From: Chloroflexota bacterium
GTDB lineage: Bacteria > Chloroflexota > Anaerolineae > Promineifilales > Promineifilaceae
DNA length: 50,466 nt
Direction of reading: 5' to 3'
Assembly (NCBI GenBank): GCA_024275635.1
Contig: JAJRYT010000001.1
Coordinates: 1 to 50,466, forward strand
Positions 34,067 to 42,764 of this stretch are shown one piece after another. Both the position numbers and the translations under genes were made by a program. Under the pieces are notes generated by a model that saw only the letters and a list, made by a program, of their open reading frames with translations, had not been told where the DNA came from and made no database searches. The number at the start of each line of letters is the position of its first letter. Position 1 is the stretch's first letter.

Positions 34067-34459
34067 TCATTGCTCATTGCGACTGACCTCGGCCACGGCT
34101 GTCATCTGCAAGCCGCCGCGAATACGCTGTTCCAGCATGACTTTGCAGGTGAACGGCGCCAACGCATCGAAAATATCCTGGGCGATGGTGGAAGCCAGCC
34201 CTTCGCCAAAAATTGGCTCGTCGCGGAAGGTCCACAGGTACAGCTTGAGGGTTTTGCTTTCCACGCACAATTTGTCCGGCTGATATTCGATGGTGACGGT
34301 GTTGAAATCCGGCTGGCCGGTAACCGGGCAAAAGCTGGTCAGTTCGTCGGAGGTGAACGTAACCAGGGTGACGTTTTTCGGTTTAGGAAAGGTCTCTAGT
34401 TCTTTGCTGGGCTGGGTCATATCTTGTTTGCCCAGTTTCTTGAAATCGTAAGTATTCAT
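34067..34459 (-). CDS. queF: preQ1 synthase (NADPH-dependent nitrile reductase) QueF
   Basis: QueF reduces preQ0 to preQ1. The 130-aa single-domain form carries SFCPVTGQPD with the catalytic cysteine and aspartate seven residues apart, and the substrate-binding motif ESKTLKLYLWTFRDEPIFGE. The HE pair of B. subtilis QueF is GE here: the glutamate remains but the histidine does not. Start 34459 is chosen because GGAG lies just upstream; the frame is open to 34570. The last codons (NEQ) fall in a GCAATGA repeat shared with the start of queC. Confidence 0.93.
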   Translation of the reverse strand: MNTYDFKKLGKQDMTQPSKELETFPKPKNVTLVTFTSDELTSFCPVTGQPDFNTVTIEYQPDKLCVESKTLKLYLWTFRDEPIFGEGLASTIAQDIFDALAPFTCKVMLEQRIRGGLQMTAVAEVSRNEQ

Positions 34460-34573
34460 TTTCATCTCCAAATTCAACCGCAGCAAACACGAACCTGGCA
34501 GGGTTTGCGGTTGGCGCGGTTGGGCATTCAACGGGCGAGAAACGGCCGTTACCACACGGCCGTTTCTCACCGG

Positions 34574-34675
34574 TATCTAAATTATTTTTTCAAGTTGGCG
34601 GGTTAGGAGTAGCCCGCAGTTTTGATAAGCCGGGTACGGGTGAGGAACCCTTTTCTGCTACCGGCATTACAATGG
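34574..34675 (-). promoter_or_regulatory. structured leader upstream of queF, possible preQ1-type pseudoknot
   Basis: On the minus strand a larger imperfect stem (GCCGGTA paired with TACCCGGC, enclosing GGGTTCCTCACCC) is followed by the hairpin GCGGG-CTACTCCTAA-CCCGC and an A-rich tail. CTAA of that loop can pair with TTAG downstream, making an H-type pseudoknot like class I preQ1 riboswitches. The sequence does not match the class I consensus closely, so the identification rests on fold and context. Confidence 0.35.
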
Positions 34676-34727
34676 CGGGGATTATAACAGGAGAAATGGG
34701 AATTGGAAAATTAGCGGGGGTATAAAT

Positions 34728-34859
34728 CAGGGCGATTGCATATTCCAGATTTCTGCCACGAATTTCACGAATTACACGAATAAAAACCGTCTAAATTCGT
34801 GTAATTGGTGAAATTCGTGGCGAAAAAAAGGAAAACTAGCGAGTATGCAATTACCCTCT
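34728..34859. mobile_element. palindromic miniature element, second copy, 9-bp target duplication
   Basis: Direct copies of GGTATAAAT flank it at 34719-34727 and 34860-34868. Ends are AGGGCGATTGCATA and TATGCAATTACCCT. The core hairpin pairs GCCACGAATTTCACGAATT with its complement around a 13-base centre. Same family as 29582-29703 in opposite orientation. It lies in the 535-bp gap upstream of queF. Confidence 0.87.
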
Positions 34860-34994
34860 GGTATAAATGAAAGTTTGATGCTGTATGCCCTTGCACGTCT
34901 CCTTGTTTAGGATCGAGGATTAAATAACTTGCGTGAGACTGGAGATTAGTCCAGTCTCTAATTTCAGTTACGAAGATTATTTAATACCCATTCC

Positions 34995-36329
34995 TTATTC
35001 CAACGGCCGTGCATATCCCGATCCCCAATCCCTATCAAAAATCGCCTGGCCGGCTCCGATCAAAGTTGGGTGGTCGGTGTTGAAACTGCCGCCGATGGTC
35101 TGGTAGAAATAGCGCCAGGTCATGTTGGATGTGCCGATATTCAGTCGTTGCTCAGTGATGATGTATTTGGCGTGGCTGACGCGGCTGTGGCCGGGGTAGA
35201 GCCGTGTTTTGCCTTCTGTTTGATCCCAGCCGGGGAGGACCATGCGTTTGATTTCGATACGGCCGTTTCCCTCTTCCTCAAATAGCGCCGCCGCCGCTGC
35301 CGTCCCTCGCAGCGCTTGCAAGAACGACCATGTGGCTGGTTTGGTGTAGGGCCATTGACTGATGAGCAGACGCACCGGCACGCCGCGCGTGATGGCCGCT
35401 TGCAGCAGGGCGTCAGTCAGCGCCGGCCAGTAAAATAGTTGTTCATCTAGCCAACCTGTTGGTATAAAGTTCATGACGCTGAGGCAGATGGATTGTTCAG
35501 CCGTGTTGATGGTATGGAGAAGACCGGTTAGATCGTCGGTACGGCCGTTATTGCTCAATTCTGGCGGCGAAGCAGTCAGATAGGCGGCGGCAGATTGGTC
35601 AGCGGCGATGAGCGGCAAGGGATTCGTTTGGTTGTAGTCGGTGGCGGCGAAGGGGGAGGGAGAACGGCCGTTTCCCGCCAAATCCGACCAATCAGGTACA
35701 ATCCGGGGTTTCTGTGTGACTGAATCAACGACTTCGGCCGTTCGCGGCGCCATTGCGGCCAACTGCCACCACGCTTCAAACTGCCGCGCTGCATCGGCGG
35801 CGATGGCCGGCTGGTTCTCAACGATGACGCCCATCTCTTTGACCTGTGCCAGCGAGCGCCAATCCATGTTGGCCGAACCGAGGTAGAGGGAACGGCCGTC
35901 CACAATCCAGCTTTTGTGGTGCATGATCCCGCTGCCGTACCAATCCGTTAAATCAATCTGGCGACTCTGTACCTGTCCAGGAAACTGCGCCGCCAATCGC
36001 GCCGATTCCTGCGGTTTATCGCCTTCGACAAAGCCAGCGCTCTCTAAAATGCGGATGTGAACGCCGCGCCGGACCGCATTTTCCAGCGCCGCGAACAAGG
36101 CACGGCCGTATCCTGCTCCCAATTCCGCCAGACGTTCTTCAGACAGTCCGTCCATGTCGTCATCATCGGTCAGCAGGCTCCAGTAAACGGCCGTGACATC
36201 AATCGTCTTGCTGGCCCCATCAACCAATCGTTTGAGGGCGGTTTTTGTCTCGGCTACATCCTCCGGCGAGCATAAATCTTTCAAATCAAGCGGAAGCGAT
36301 TCAACTAAATAGGCATCAGGTTTGGTCAT
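34995..36329 (-). CDS. phospholipase D-like protein with two HKD motifs
   Basis: 444 aa. Two PLD half-sites are clear: MHHKSWIVDGRSLYLGSANM near residue 165 and SHAKYIITEQRLNIGTSNM near 395. Both have HxK and the downstream Gly/Ser-Asn, but in the first the aspartate follows as IVDG and in the second it is Thr-Glu, as in the PLD3/4-like group. The region around residues 40-60 (TIDVTAVYWSLLTDDDDMDG) also fits that group. PLD enzymes act on phosphodiester bonds in lipids or nucleic acids. Start 36329 has AGGAG six bases upstream. No signal peptide is seen, so it is probably cytosolic. Confidence 0.85.
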   Translation of the reverse strand: MTKPDAYLVESLPLDLKDLCSPEDVAETKTALKRLVDGASKTIDVTAVYWSLLTDDDDMDGLSEERLAELGAGYGRALFAALENAVRRGVHIRILESAGFVEGDKPQESARLAAQFPGQVQSRQIDLTDWYGSGIMHHKSWIVDGRSLYLGSANMDWRSLAQVKEMGVIVENQPAIAADAARQFEAWWQLAAMAPRTAEVVDSVTQKPRIVPDWSDLAGNGRSPSPFAATDYNQTNPLPLIAADQSAAAYLTASPPELSNNGRTDDLTGLLHTINTAEQSICLSVMNFIPTGWLDEQLFYWPALTDALLQAAITRGVPVRLLISQWPYTKPATWSFLQALRGTAAAAALFEEEGNGRIEIKRMVLPGWDQTEGKTRLYPGHSRVSHAKYIITEQRLNIGTSNMTWRYFYQTIGGSFNTDHPTLIGAGQAIFDRDWGSGYARPLE

Positions 36330-36443
36330 AATTTCTCCTGGCATTGTCATCATGGTTTGGTTATCATCCCCCAACGATTCCAATTCGTCAATGCGAGCCG
36401 GGGGCATTGTGCGCAGCGCCGCTGTGCGGGGTGAACCGATAGC

Positions 36444-36455
36444 GTAAATGTTTAC
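36444..36455. promoter_or_regulatory. palindrome between divergent genes
   Basis: GTAAATGTTTAC in the 200-bp gap between the divergent PLD-like and flippase-like genes. It could be an operator; no clear promoter hexamers were found around it. Confidence 0.25.
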
Positions 36456-36529
36456 AGCCTGATAGACTTCTTCTAATTAACCGGGAAGAAATCTGAGCGA
36501 GAAAACAACGTATCTATTGTATTGATTTG

Positions 36530-37690
36530 ATGAAATCCAAGATCACATTCCGCCGTATCATTTACTTATTCCTTCTGGCTGCTTTTGGTTACGCTTTGTA
36601 TTCTTATCAAGGGCAGTTGGTGGATATCCTGCATGTTTTGCGCCGGGGAGTATGGTATGTGCTGTTAGCGGCCGTTCTTGTCCTGGGATTGGCTGTTTAT
36701 AACCAGGGACTCCTGTATGCTAGTATTTACAAGGTTTTCAACCTGTCCCCGCCCAAAGAGCGCCATCTCTCTTATCTTTACCTGATCACCCGCTTTGTCT
36801 CCGTGGCCGCACCCAGCGGCGGTGTTTCCGGCGTCCTCCCTTTTATTCAGGAGGCCCGCCGCCGCAATGTCTCCACCGGGCCGGTGCTGATCGTCAATTT
36901 GCTTTACCTCATCTTGTGGTACAGTACGATGGGCGTCTTCCTGTTCATCGGCTTGCTGCACCTGTTCCTCATTCACGATCTGCAATGGTTTGAAATCAGT
37001 AATGCCATTATTCTGCTGCTGGCCGATTTGGCTTTGATTGGCGGGTTGGCTATTGCCTGGACATCGCCGCACCGGCTGGAAGCGATCCTGAACCGGATTG
37101 GCAGTCTGGCAGGAAAAGTGGCCGGATGGGGGAAACGGCCGTCTCCCCTCCCGCCAGAACGGGTAGAAAAATTCATTGGCGAACTTGATGACGCCATTAA
37201 CGAAATTCGGCAGGTGGGTTATCAATCATTGTCCCGGCCTGTGCTGCGCGCTTTCCTCAATGAGATTTTGAATTTGGGCATCCTTTACTTCGTCGCCCTG
37301 GCTTTTGGCGTCCAGCTCAGTTTTGGCGTTTTGGTTGCCAGCTACAGCGTGGGTATGTTGTTCTTCGTCATGACGCCCACACCGGGCGGGCTGGGTTTTG
37401 TGGAAGGTATTTTGATTTTGGTGATGAGTTCGCTGGATGTGCCGCGTGAAAGCGCGCTGGTCATTACCCTGGGGTATCGTGGGTTAACTTTCTGGCTGCC
37501 CTTTATTCTGGGCTTTTTTGCCTATCGTTGGTTCAATCATTATCTGGATAACCTGGATGAAGAGGTAACGGCCGTACCCGCTGTCGCCACAGATAAGCCG
37601 CAGCATTATAAATCAAACGGGGTTGTATCAAGAATTAACATTGATATAATATCGCAACCCAAGCAGCCAGACGCGGTCGCCGAGGAATAG
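36530..37690 (+). CDS. flippase-like membrane protein (LPG synthase TM / UPF0104 family)
   Basis: 386 aa with eight or so membrane segments (IIYLFLLAAFGYALYSYQG, VLLAAVLVLGLAVYNQGL, LIVNLLYLILWYSTMGVFL). RFVSVAAPSGGVSGVLPF near residue 90 and TPTPGGLGFVEGILILVM near 285 are the two conserved signatures of this family, which includes the membrane domain of lysylphosphatidylglycerol synthases. A role in lipid translocation or modification is plausible. No synthase domain is attached. The start lacks an evident ribosome-binding site. Confidence 0.85.
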   Translation: MKSKITFRRIIYLFLLAAFGYALYSYQGQLVDILHVLRRGVWYVLLAAVLVLGLAVYNQGLLYASIYKVFNLSPPKERHLSYLYLITRFVSVAAPSGGVSGVLPFIQEARRRNVSTGPVLIVNLLYLILWYSTMGVFLFIGLLHLFLIHDLQWFEISNAIILLLADLALIGGLAIAWTSPHRLEAILNRIGSLAGKVAGWGKRPSPLPPERVEKFIGELDDAINEIRQVGYQSLSRPVLRAFLNEILNLGILYFVALAFGVQLSFGVLVASYSVGMLFFVMTPTPGGLGFVEGILILVMSSLDVPRESALVITLGYRGLTFWLPFILGFFAYRWFNHYLDNLDEEVTAVPAVATDKPQHYKSNGVVSRINIDIISQPKQPDAVAEE

Positions 37691-37704
37691 AAAGACAGCG
37701 CTTA

Positions 37705-37827
37705 GGGTTCGTTCAAAATTAACTTTGCAGTTTACTGGTAATTGGTAATTGAGTAATTGGGTAATTACCAGTTACCAATTACCTGGTTGCAACTTTTCAA
37801 ACGCCAAAGTTATAAACGAACGTGCCC
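37705..37827. mobile_element. palindromic miniature element inserted at the E2 stop codon
   Basis: Inverted ends GGGTTCGTTC...TTAACTTTG and, on the other strand, GGGCACGTTCG...ATAACTTTGG. The core is a palindrome of TAATTGG-type heptamers and complements (GGTAATTGGTAATTGAG ... CCAGTTACCAATTACC). TTA flanks both sides; on the right these bases are the stop codon of the E2 gene. A copy more than 90 percent identical is at 43269-43392. Confidence 0.85.
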
Positions 37828-39072
37828 TTATTGCCAGTTTTCGATAATTTCCTTGATCGTTCCCACAAAATAATCGGCGGTAGCCCCGTCCAGGATGCGG
37901 TGGTCGAAGGTGAAGCTGATGTAGGCTAACGGCCGTATCGCAATCGCATCATTTATCACCTTCACCCGCTTCTCGATCTTGCCCGCGCCCAGGATGCCGC
38001 ACTGCGGTTGGTTGATGATGGGCGTGGCAAACAGGCTGCCGGAAACGCCGTGATTGGTCAGTGTAAATGTGCCGCCCTGCACTTCGTCCGGCTTGAGTTG
38101 GTTGTTTCGAGCGCGGTTAGCCAGATCGTTAATGGTTCGCGCCAACCCCAATAAATTCAACGAATCGGCATTTTTAATGACGGGCACAATCAGGCCGGCG
38201 TCTATGGCCGTGGCCATGCCGATGTTGATGTCCCGGTGCAAGACAAGACCGTCGTCGCGCCAGCTGCTGTTGACCACGGGATGCTGTTTGAGCGCCTGGA
38301 CGGCGGCGGCAATGATGTAGGCGGTGAGGGTGAGTTTGGCTCCGTCTTTGGCGAATTGGGTCTTATGGGCGGCGCGGTGGGCGGCAACGGCCGTAAAGTC
38401 AAACTCAAACACAGTCGTTACGTGCGGGCTGGTATGCTTGCTGCGTACCATGTGTTCGGCGATGGCCCGGCGCATGCTGGTGTGGGGAATGAGTTGGGAC
38501 GAAGGGGTGAGTGGGCGAGCGGGTGAAGGGGCGACAGACGGCGTTTCTGGTTGACGGATGACGGATGACGTTTGACGGCTGACCGTTTCCACGTAGGCTA
38601 GGATGTCTTTTTTGGTGATACGGCCGTCTCGTCCTGTCCCCGTCACCACATTCAAATCCACTTTATTTTCCGCAGCGATGCGGCTCACGACGGGGCTGAT
38701 GCGGCCGGTATAGCGTTGGAGAGGGGAGGGGCTGGGGGGGTGGGGAGCGGGAGGTGGGGCCGTGACCGTGACAGGTTGAGGTGTTGTGGTTACGGCCGTG
38801 CCGTTGCTTTTGCCGCCAGCGGGGAGCGCTTCGCCGGGCTGACCGATGATGGCCAGAACCGTGCCCACGGGAACGGTTTTCCCCTCGGGGACGAGGATTT
38901 TAAGTAATGTCCCGGCGTTTTCGGCCGTTGCTTCCGTCGTCACCTTGTCCGTCTCAATCTCCAGCACCGGTTCGTATTGGTTAACCGCTTCCCCTTCCGC
39001 TTTTAGCCAGCGGGCAACGGTTCCTTCAATAACGCCTTCGCCCATCTCCGGCATGATTAGTTGTGTGGCCAT
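37828..39072 (-). CDS. dihydrolipoamide acyltransferase, E2 of a 2-oxoacid dehydrogenase complex
   Basis: 414 aa. The lipoyl domain has ETDKVTTEATAEN with the lipoylated lysine near residue 42. A proline-rich linker leads to the E1/E3-binding domain (ISPVVSRIAAENKVDLN, GRDGRITKKDILAY). A second linker (SSVIRQPETPSVAPSPARP) overlaps a stretch of 7-mer repeats in the DNA. The catalytic domain contains HTSPHVTTVFEFDF and the active site DHRILDGA. It transfers acyl groups to CoA. It forms an operon with the fused E1 gene upstream; no E3 is present. Start 39072 has GGGAG upstream. Confidence 0.92.
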   Translation of the reverse strand: MATQLIMPEMGEGVIEGTVARWLKAEGEAVNQYEPVLEIETDKVTTEATAENAGTLLKILVPEGKTVPVGTVLAIIGQPGEALPAGGKSNGTAVTTTPQPVTVTAPPPAPHPPSPSPLQRYTGRISPVVSRIAAENKVDLNVVTGTGRDGRITKKDILAYVETVSRQTSSVIRQPETPSVAPSPARPLTPSSQLIPHTSMRRAIAEHMVRSKHTSPHVTTVFEFDFTAVAAHRAAHKTQFAKDGAKLTLTAYIIAAAVQALKQHPVVNSSWRDDGLVLHRDINIGMATAIDAGLIVPVIKNADSLNLLGLARTINDLANRARNNQLKPDEVQGGTFTLTNHGVSGSLFATPIINQPQCGILGAGKIEKRVKVINDAIAIRPLAYISFTFDHRILDGATADYFVGTIKEIIENWQ

Positions 39073-39091
39073 GTAAACTCCCAAAAGAGTG

Positions 39092-39155
39092 CAGATTAAT
39101 GATTAAAGATTCGAGATTGCCTGCGCTCTAATCATTAATCTTCAATCGTCAATTC
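39092..39155. repeat. 7-mer hairpin between E1 and E2 genes
   Basis: GATTAATGATTAAAGATTCGAGATT on one side and AATCATTAATCTTCAATCGTCAATT on the other: 7-base units that pair as a hairpin. It occupies the whole gap between the two dehydrogenase genes. Confidence 0.55.
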
Positions 39156-41590
39156 TATTTATAAAACATCGGATAATGCGCCGGGTCAGCTTCGTTCATC
39201 AGTTCGTAGATGGCGTGGAAAACGTCCACTGTGTTGGGTTTGGAGAAGTAGTTGCCGTCGGAACCGAAGGCGGGGCGGTGCGGTGCGGCTGTCAGCGTGC
39301 GCGGCTCAGAATCGAGCCAGTGGTAGCCACCCTGCTTTTCGATGACTTCCTGCATCATGTAGGCGGTTGCTCCGCCAGGTACGTCTTCGTCCAGGAAGAG
39401 GATGCGGCTGGTTTTTTGGAGGGATTGGAGGATACGGCCGTGTACATCAAATGGCAGCAGCGAACGCACATCAATCACTTCTACCTCCACCTCCACTTGC
39501 GCCAGCCCTTCGGCCGCTTCCAGCGCCAGGCGGCAGTTGGCTCCATAAGTCACAATCGTGGCATCCGTGCCTTCGCGCAGCGTCTCCGGTACGCCTACCG
39601 GCAGCGTGATGTCGCCGATGTTATCGGGCAGCTTTTCCTTCAGCCGATAACCGCTTAACACCTCCACAATAAGGCCCGGCTCTTCCGATTGTAGCAGGGT
39701 GTTGTAAAAACCAGCCGCCTGCACCATATTGCGCGGAACCAGGATATTCATGCCATGCAGCAAGCTAATAATGCCGCCCATCGGTGAGCCGGAATGCCAG
39801 ACCCCTTCCAAACGGTGGCCGCGCGTGCGCACAATCACCGGAGCTATCTGCCCCCCTTTGGTGCGCCAATGGACGGTCGCCAGGTCGTCAGACATGATTT
39901 GTAGGGCATAGAGCAAATAATCCAGATATTGAATCTCAGCAATCGGCCGCAAACCGCGCAGCGCCATGCCAATGGCCTGACCGATGATGGTCGTTTCGCG
40001 GATGCCGGTGTCGGAGACGCGCAGTTCGCCATATTTGGCTTGCAGTCCGGCAAAGGATTGATTGACGCCGCCCAATTTGCCTACATCTTCGCCAAAAGCG
40101 ATGACGCGCGGGTCGCGGGCCAGAATCTTGTCAAAATACCGGTTCAAGACCTGGAACCCGCTGAGGGTGGGCGACTCGTCGGAGTAAACAGGGGCAACTT
40201 CAGTCACATTTAGGGCTGATTTGCCAGTTTCATTGTACAGGTGAGAGCCAACCCGCTCGTGGTTCTGTTTGAGTTGGGCTTCTTTCCAGGCGATGAGCTG
40301 CCTTTTGGCTTGGCTCTCGGTGTGGCGGGCGGCGATGAGGGCTTGGTGAACGGCCGTAAAAATATCCCGCCGTAATGGCGCTTTCTTAGCCGCCAACCTT
40401 TGCCGCACCTCAGCCAGCGCCAACTGCTGCGCGGCGTCTGTTGCTTGCTCCATTTCCCGGATTGCCGTCACGACATCCTGCCGCTCCTGATGCAGCGGCA
40501 GCGTAAACGCTTTCCACGCCTTTGTGCGGAAATTTTCTACCAGATTCCGGGCATTACGCTCAATCTGGTCCAATTCACCGGCGGGAGCAATGCGCTGTTC
40601 AATAATCCATTGGCGCATCTTGCGGATACAATCAAATTCCTTTTCCCATTCCAACCGCTCCTGTGATTTGTAGCGCTCGTGGCTGCCCGATGTGGAATGG
40701 CCCTGCGGCTGCGTCACTTCCGTCACATGAATGATAGCGGGAATATGCTGTTCACGAGTAAGCTGGGCCGCTTTGGTATACGTTTCAATCAGAGCCTGAT
40801 AATCCCATCCTTTCACTGTATACAAATCAAACCCATCATCTGAATCGGGCCAGCGCTGGAACCCTTTGAGCAGTTCCGATAAATCTTGTTTCGTAATCTG
40901 GTCTTTGTTGCTTACAGAAATACCATAGCCGTCATCCCAAATAGAAATAATGACCGGCGCTTTGAGGACGCCGATGGCATTAACCGTCTCCCAGAACATC
41001 CCCTCGGCCGTGCTGGCATTGCCAATCATACCCCAGGCAATCTCGTTTCCGTTGCGCGAAAATTGGGTCAGATGTTTGAGTTCATCCAGTTCGCGGTACA
41101 ACCGGGAAGCGTACCCCAGCCCCACCAACCGCGGCATTTGCGATCCGGTTGGGGAAACGTCCGGCGATGTGTTGAACCTCTGCGTTAAATCTTTCCAACT
41201 ACCATCAGGGTTGAGGCTGCGGGTGGCAAAATGGGCGTTCATCTGCCGACCGGCCGAACTGGGATCGGCATGGACATCGGTGTGGGCGTACAGTTGGGCA
41301 AACAGTTGTTGGATTGTTGTCGCCCCAATCGCCAGCATAAACGTTTGGTCGCGGTAATAGCCGGAGCGGAAATCTCCCTTTTGGAATGCTTTGGCCAGGG
41401 CGATCTGGGGGATTTCCTTACCGTCGCCAAAGATGCCAAATTTGGCTTTACCGCTCAGAACCTCGCGCCGTCCAATCAGGCTGGCCTGGCGACTTTGCAC
41501 GGCTAAACTGTAGTCGCGTAGGATTTCGGTTGTACTGATATAAATCTGATCGGTTAAATTTTTTTGTGTTTTTTGTTCTGCGTCAATCAT
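39155..41590 (-). CDS. fused E1 alpha-beta subunit of a branched-chain-type 2-oxoacid dehydrogenase
   Basis: About 811 aa. The first half is E1 alpha (YYRDQTFMLAIGATTIQQLF, MIGNASTAEGMFWETVNAI, WDDGYGISV, TQPQGHSTSGSHERY). The second half is E1 beta from about residue 480 (RDPRVIAFGEDVGKLGGVNQ, IRETTIIGQAIGMALRGLRP, HSGSPMGGIISLLHG, VTYGANCRLALEAAEGL). Alpha and beta are separate genes in most bacteria; fusion is known in Bacteroidota and others. It decarboxylates 2-oxoacids with thiamine diphosphate. The usual GDG of the cofactor motif reads GNA. Start 41590 is chosen, with AAGGA upstream; the frame is open to 41698. It precedes the E2 gene. Confidence 0.92.
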   Translation of the reverse strand: MIDAEQKTQKNLTDQIYISTTEILRDYSLAVQSRQASLIGRREVLSGKAKFGIFGDGKEIPQIALAKAFQKGDFRSGYYRDQTFMLAIGATTIQQLFAQLYAHTDVHADPSSAGRQMNAHFATRSLNPDGSWKDLTQRFNTSPDVSPTGSQMPRLVGLGYASRLYRELDELKHLTQFSRNGNEIAWGMIGNASTAEGMFWETVNAIGVLKAPVIISIWDDGYGISVSNKDQITKQDLSELLKGFQRWPDSDDGFDLYTVKGWDYQALIETYTKAAQLTREQHIPAIIHVTEVTQPQGHSTSGSHERYKSQERLEWEKEFDCIRKMRQWIIEQRIAPAGELDQIERNARNLVENFRTKAWKAFTLPLHQERQDVVTAIREMEQATDAAQQLALAEVRQRLAAKKAPLRRDIFTAVHQALIAARHTESQAKRQLIAWKEAQLKQNHERVGSHLYNETGKSALNVTEVAPVYSDESPTLSGFQVLNRYFDKILARDPRVIAFGEDVGKLGGVNQSFAGLQAKYGELRVSDTGIRETTIIGQAIGMALRGLRPIAEIQYLDYLLYALQIMSDDLATVHWRTKGGQIAPVIVRTRGHRLEGVWHSGSPMGGIISLLHGMNILVPRNMVQAAGFYNTLLQSEEPGLIVEVLSGYRLKEKLPDNIGDITLPVGVPETLREGTDATIVTYGANCRLALEAAEGLAQVEVEVEVIDVRSLLPFDVHGRILQSLQKTSRILFLDEDVPGGATAYMMQEVIEKQGGYHWLDSEPRTLTAAPHRPAFGSDGNYFSKPNTVDVFHAIYELMNEADPAHYPMFYK

Positions 41591-41914
41591 AGCTGCTGAT
41601 CCTTTTCCACATAAAAAATTCCCATAATAAGGAATTTGCTTGCCAGGAACTACTCGTATGGCTGTGAAGGGGAATGCCAGTAGATTGTTACCTGGCAAAA
41701 AAGGGAGGGGAAGGAATGACGCGCTACAATTTTGTCTTGGCAGAAAATTTCATCGTTCGATAAACCTCCAGCGGGTATCAGTGGTACGAAGTAGCTTACA
41801 CCATATTTGATGGGACGCAAGCCAAAAATATTACATCGTTAATGATCCGGAACTGCTTTTACGGCTGCCGCTAAGACCCGTTGTGGGGGATTGGTTGTTT
41901 TTAATCTTTAGTCG
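41591..41914. other. intergenic stretch with a possible decayed small gene
   Basis: A plus-strand frame with a good ribosome-binding site (GGGAGGGGAAGG before ATG 41716) reads MTRYNFVLAENFIVR, a TAA stop, then TSSGYQWYEVAYTIFDG and NITSLMIRNCFYGC to a second stop at about 41871. The two parts read like one small protein broken by a stop. No match is recognised. Otherwise nothing is seen. Confidence 0.3.
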
Positions 41915-42550
41915 TTATTCGATTGGATTTACGCTGAAGTTGTCGAACTGTACGCGCACGCCGCCGGCGCCGAGGGTACGTACCATCAGGCCGATGTCGC
42001 CTTTGCTGAAGGTGTCATCGGTGACCCGGCCGACTTCCTGGTCGTTGACATAAAAGATGAGGTTGGCGCTTTCGGCCCGGACACGGAGTGTGTTGTTGTT
42101 GTTGAGGCCGGGGGTAACGGCCGTACTCTCCAGCCACGACTCCCCCACAATCGGTTCAATCTCATCATTGCCGCCATTGCGGTAACGGCCGATCCATACA
42201 AACCCATCCCCGCTGATCTCAAACAGGTAAAAATCATCCGTCTCATCATCCACCCGGAACAACATCCCATACCCATTATCCAGCGGCCCTTCAACCTGCG
42301 TCGCTTCCACCTCGTAGATACCGTCGCCAAACTCCTTCCCTGCCGTCGTCCAGATGAGCATATCATCTGCCTTCACCAAGAAATCAAAGACCCCCTCCTG
42401 GACCTCCCCTTCCACATCAATATCACTACCTGTGCGCCAATCCCCCGGCGCATCAAATGTCTCCAGAAACGGCTGCTGCGCGCCGCCGCAAGCTGCCGCA
42501 CTCAGCAAAACTAAACTTAATACAACCAAAGTGAACAAAAACTTCCGCAT
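41915..42550 (-). CDS. lipoprotein with a concanavalin-like beta domain
   Basis: 211 aa. The signal peptide MRKFLFTLVVLSLVLLSAAAC ends with a lipobox cysteine at residue 21. The remainder looks like a beta-sandwich of the 3-keto-disaccharide hydrolase/laminin-G-like type (FLETFDAPGDWRTGSDIDVE, DNGYGMLFRVDDETDDFYLF, GDGFVWIGRYRNGG, NNTLRVRAESANLIFYVND). This domain usually binds or hydrolyses sugars, but no catalytic residues can be assigned. Start 42550 is chosen for the signal peptide; the frame is open to 42580. Confidence 0.82.
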   Translation of the reverse strand: MRKFLFTLVVLSLVLLSAAACGGAQQPFLETFDAPGDWRTGSDIDVEGEVQEGVFDFLVKADDMLIWTTAGKEFGDGIYEVEATQVEGPLDNGYGMLFRVDDETDDFYLFEISGDGFVWIGRYRNGGNDEIEPIVGESWLESTAVTPGLNNNNTLRVRAESANLIFYVNDQEVGRVTDDTFSKGDIGLMVRTLGAGGVRVQFDNFSVNPIE

Positions 42551-42764
42551 AGCCAACCCTTTCTCAAAATCCGTGTTCATTAGCGTTTATTCGCACCCTA
42601 TTATGCTCTACTTTCCCCTAGGCGATTAACAAGCCCATAATTGCAGGTAAGAAGAAAAACTGTAAGGAGAGAGCAATGTCAATCGCTATCGAACAAACTA
42701 TACACGTAATATAAGTTGTTTGCAAACTGTGCCCATTGGCCCCAATGGGGTATCGTCCCGGTGG

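Noticed and set aside
34173-34225. QueF judged inactive because the FHE histidine is glycine
   Set aside because: The catalytic cysteine, aspartate and glutamate are present, and related QueF proteins appear to vary at this histidine, so loss of function is not supported.
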